Shown here: positions 62,810 through 64,000 of the stretch, in pieces
Numbering within the stretch: position 1 is the stretch's first letter
Layout: each line of letters begins with the position of its first letter
Assembly: GCA_963978545.1 (NCBI GenBank)
Contig: OZ021727.1
Span: forward strand, 52,464,487 to 52,528,486
Origin: Linyphia triangularis
Taxonomy: Eukaryota > Arthropoda > Arachnida > Araneae > Linyphiidae
Direction: 5' to 3'
DNA: 64,000 bases
Notes under the pieces: generated by a model
Databases searched by the model: none
What the model saw: the letters and a program-made list of their open reading frames with translations, nothing else
What the model was told of the DNA's origin: nothing
Translations under genes and position numbers: made by a program

Positions 62810-64000
62810 TTCATATAATTGTTGTGTGCATCACGAATTTCAGATTGATCCTCAAAATATACTCTTTAATCTTAAAAATATATTTAAAAAATAAAAGAAA
62901 AAAAAAAACCCTTTTTTTTATTACTTTTAAAAAGATATTTGGCTCTAGAAACTATGAATCAAATTTAAAATATATTGTTCCGTAATTGAATTCCTCTACA
63001 TTATTTTATTTAAATAAAAGTCTTGTTTGTATTAAAAAATATATATATATTTTGAAAACTATTGTTCTGATAAATATATGGATGGTAGGTGCAATACATA
63101 CATTTGTTTTATGTATCTAAATCAAATTTGACTTGATCACTTATTATAAATAGTTAGATAGAATGTTGATATATAGTGATTTTTGAAAATAGTAAGTGTA
63201 GTGCTTGATGCAGTACTTATAAAGATTAATTGCCTTAGAGAAATTCAATGTTCTTCCCTTTCTTTGTAGCACGGTATATGTAAATTAGGTAACCTAGTTC
63301 TCTCTAAATTTTTAGAGCTGGAAAACGTTTGAAAGCCAGAAAAAAATATGATAGGTCATATGTTTCAGAGCTACTATTGAATAAAATGAGGTGATAAAGG
63401 GATTTCAGACTTAAATTCTTCGAGCTACACTTTTATTTTAAATAAGATATTATATATTTATCTGTACACAAAACAGCAATTAACATTTCTTGAAACAACA
63501 TACATCAGTACAATACTTTTAGTTGAATACAAGTACATAATCAGTACAACAGCCACATTTCAGTAGGTGACCAGTACAATAATTTTGCACAATATTATTT
63601 TAAAACCAAGCAATGCTTTCTACTCGCCTTTTATAAGGTATTATTTAATATGTTATATTTATAAATTAATATTTTTTACTAAGTGAAATGAATAGTTTAT
63701 GCATACGATTGTTTAAAAATATAACTATCTTGGTGTGCTGTAATGATTGGAACTTACAAAAAAAAAAAAAAAAAAAAATCTTCAATTTTACTGATTGTGA
63801 CAAATTAGGATTTATCTGTGGAAATATACTTTATTTAGATTTTTTATTTTTTTAAATTATCTTTATTCTCAAATACCACAGTAAAATGATATAATATTAA
63901 ACATCCATCACCATTCTATATATGATTTCAACATTAAATTCTGAGTCCCCCAAAACGATGTAACCTTCGCACGCAATATCCAATATTCGTAAGACCGATT
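62810..64000. other. AT-rich intron sequence to the window end
   Basis: No gene. It contains a 21 A run (63758-63778) and nothing else recognisable on either strand. Confidence 0.5.

Overview
This is a 64 kb piece of an AT-rich (visibly about 70% A+T), intron- and transposon-rich animal genome. The only host protein-coding gene I can support is the 5' end of a Dscam-family gene (plus strand). The Ig1 sequence, the 15 kb first intron, the long simple-sequence tracts and the mix of BEL/Pao, Ty3/gypsy, Kolobok-like, piggyBac-like and mariner-like elements point to an arthropod. A chelicerate, probably a spider, is my best inference, but the sequence alone does not prove it.

Left part (1-33,190). 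This is intergenic DNA and mobile elements: a 255 bp AT microsatellite; a decayed minus-strand gypsy pol fragment (about 2.04-2.90 kb); a solo LTR with matching 4 bp flanks (7,075-7,892); a decayed 3.8 kb DNA transposon with 18 bp terminal inverted repeats that carries two oppositely oriented tRNA-derived SINEs (10,058-13,851); a full-length but disabled BEL/Pao element (15,841-20,860; 280 bp LTRs with 5 differences, GGCAA target duplication); a TTAA-flanked piggyBac-like MITE (22,083-22,347); and a very young Ty3/gypsy element (25,574-31,572). The gypsy LTRs appear identical over 466 bp, yet its pol gene has a nonsense codon and a one-base frameshift. Its gag ends on GTTAAAC-TAA, a plausible -1 ribosomal frameshift signal.

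Right part (33,190-64,000). A less AT-rich promoter-like block (about 33.19-33.42 kb) precedes a short signal-peptide exon (33,867-33,918). That exon ends in a perfect CAG|GTAAGT donor in phase 1. The next coding exon I can find is 15,116 bp away (49,035-49,355). It encodes a complete Dscam-type Ig1 domain and is phase 1 at both ends, so the two exons join in frame. The rest of the gene must lie beyond the window. Intron 1 contains several less AT-rich non-coding islands, one with a perfect 14 bp X-box (RFX-type) palindrome, plus a mariner-type MITE and a 0.7 kb inverted repeat. Intron 2 holds a LINE ORF2 tail, an apparently intact 3.1 kb Kolobok-like transposon with a 612-codon uninterrupted transposase, TTAA flanks and terminal inverted repeats, and a mariner transposase tail that runs directly into a 350 bp TTA microsatellite.

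I found no RNA genes, CRISPR arrays or complete host genes. The strongest leads are the intact Kolobok-like element, the Dscam first-intron architecture, the poorly known transposon family at 10-13.9 kb, and the young gypsy element that looks dead although its LTRs appear identical.
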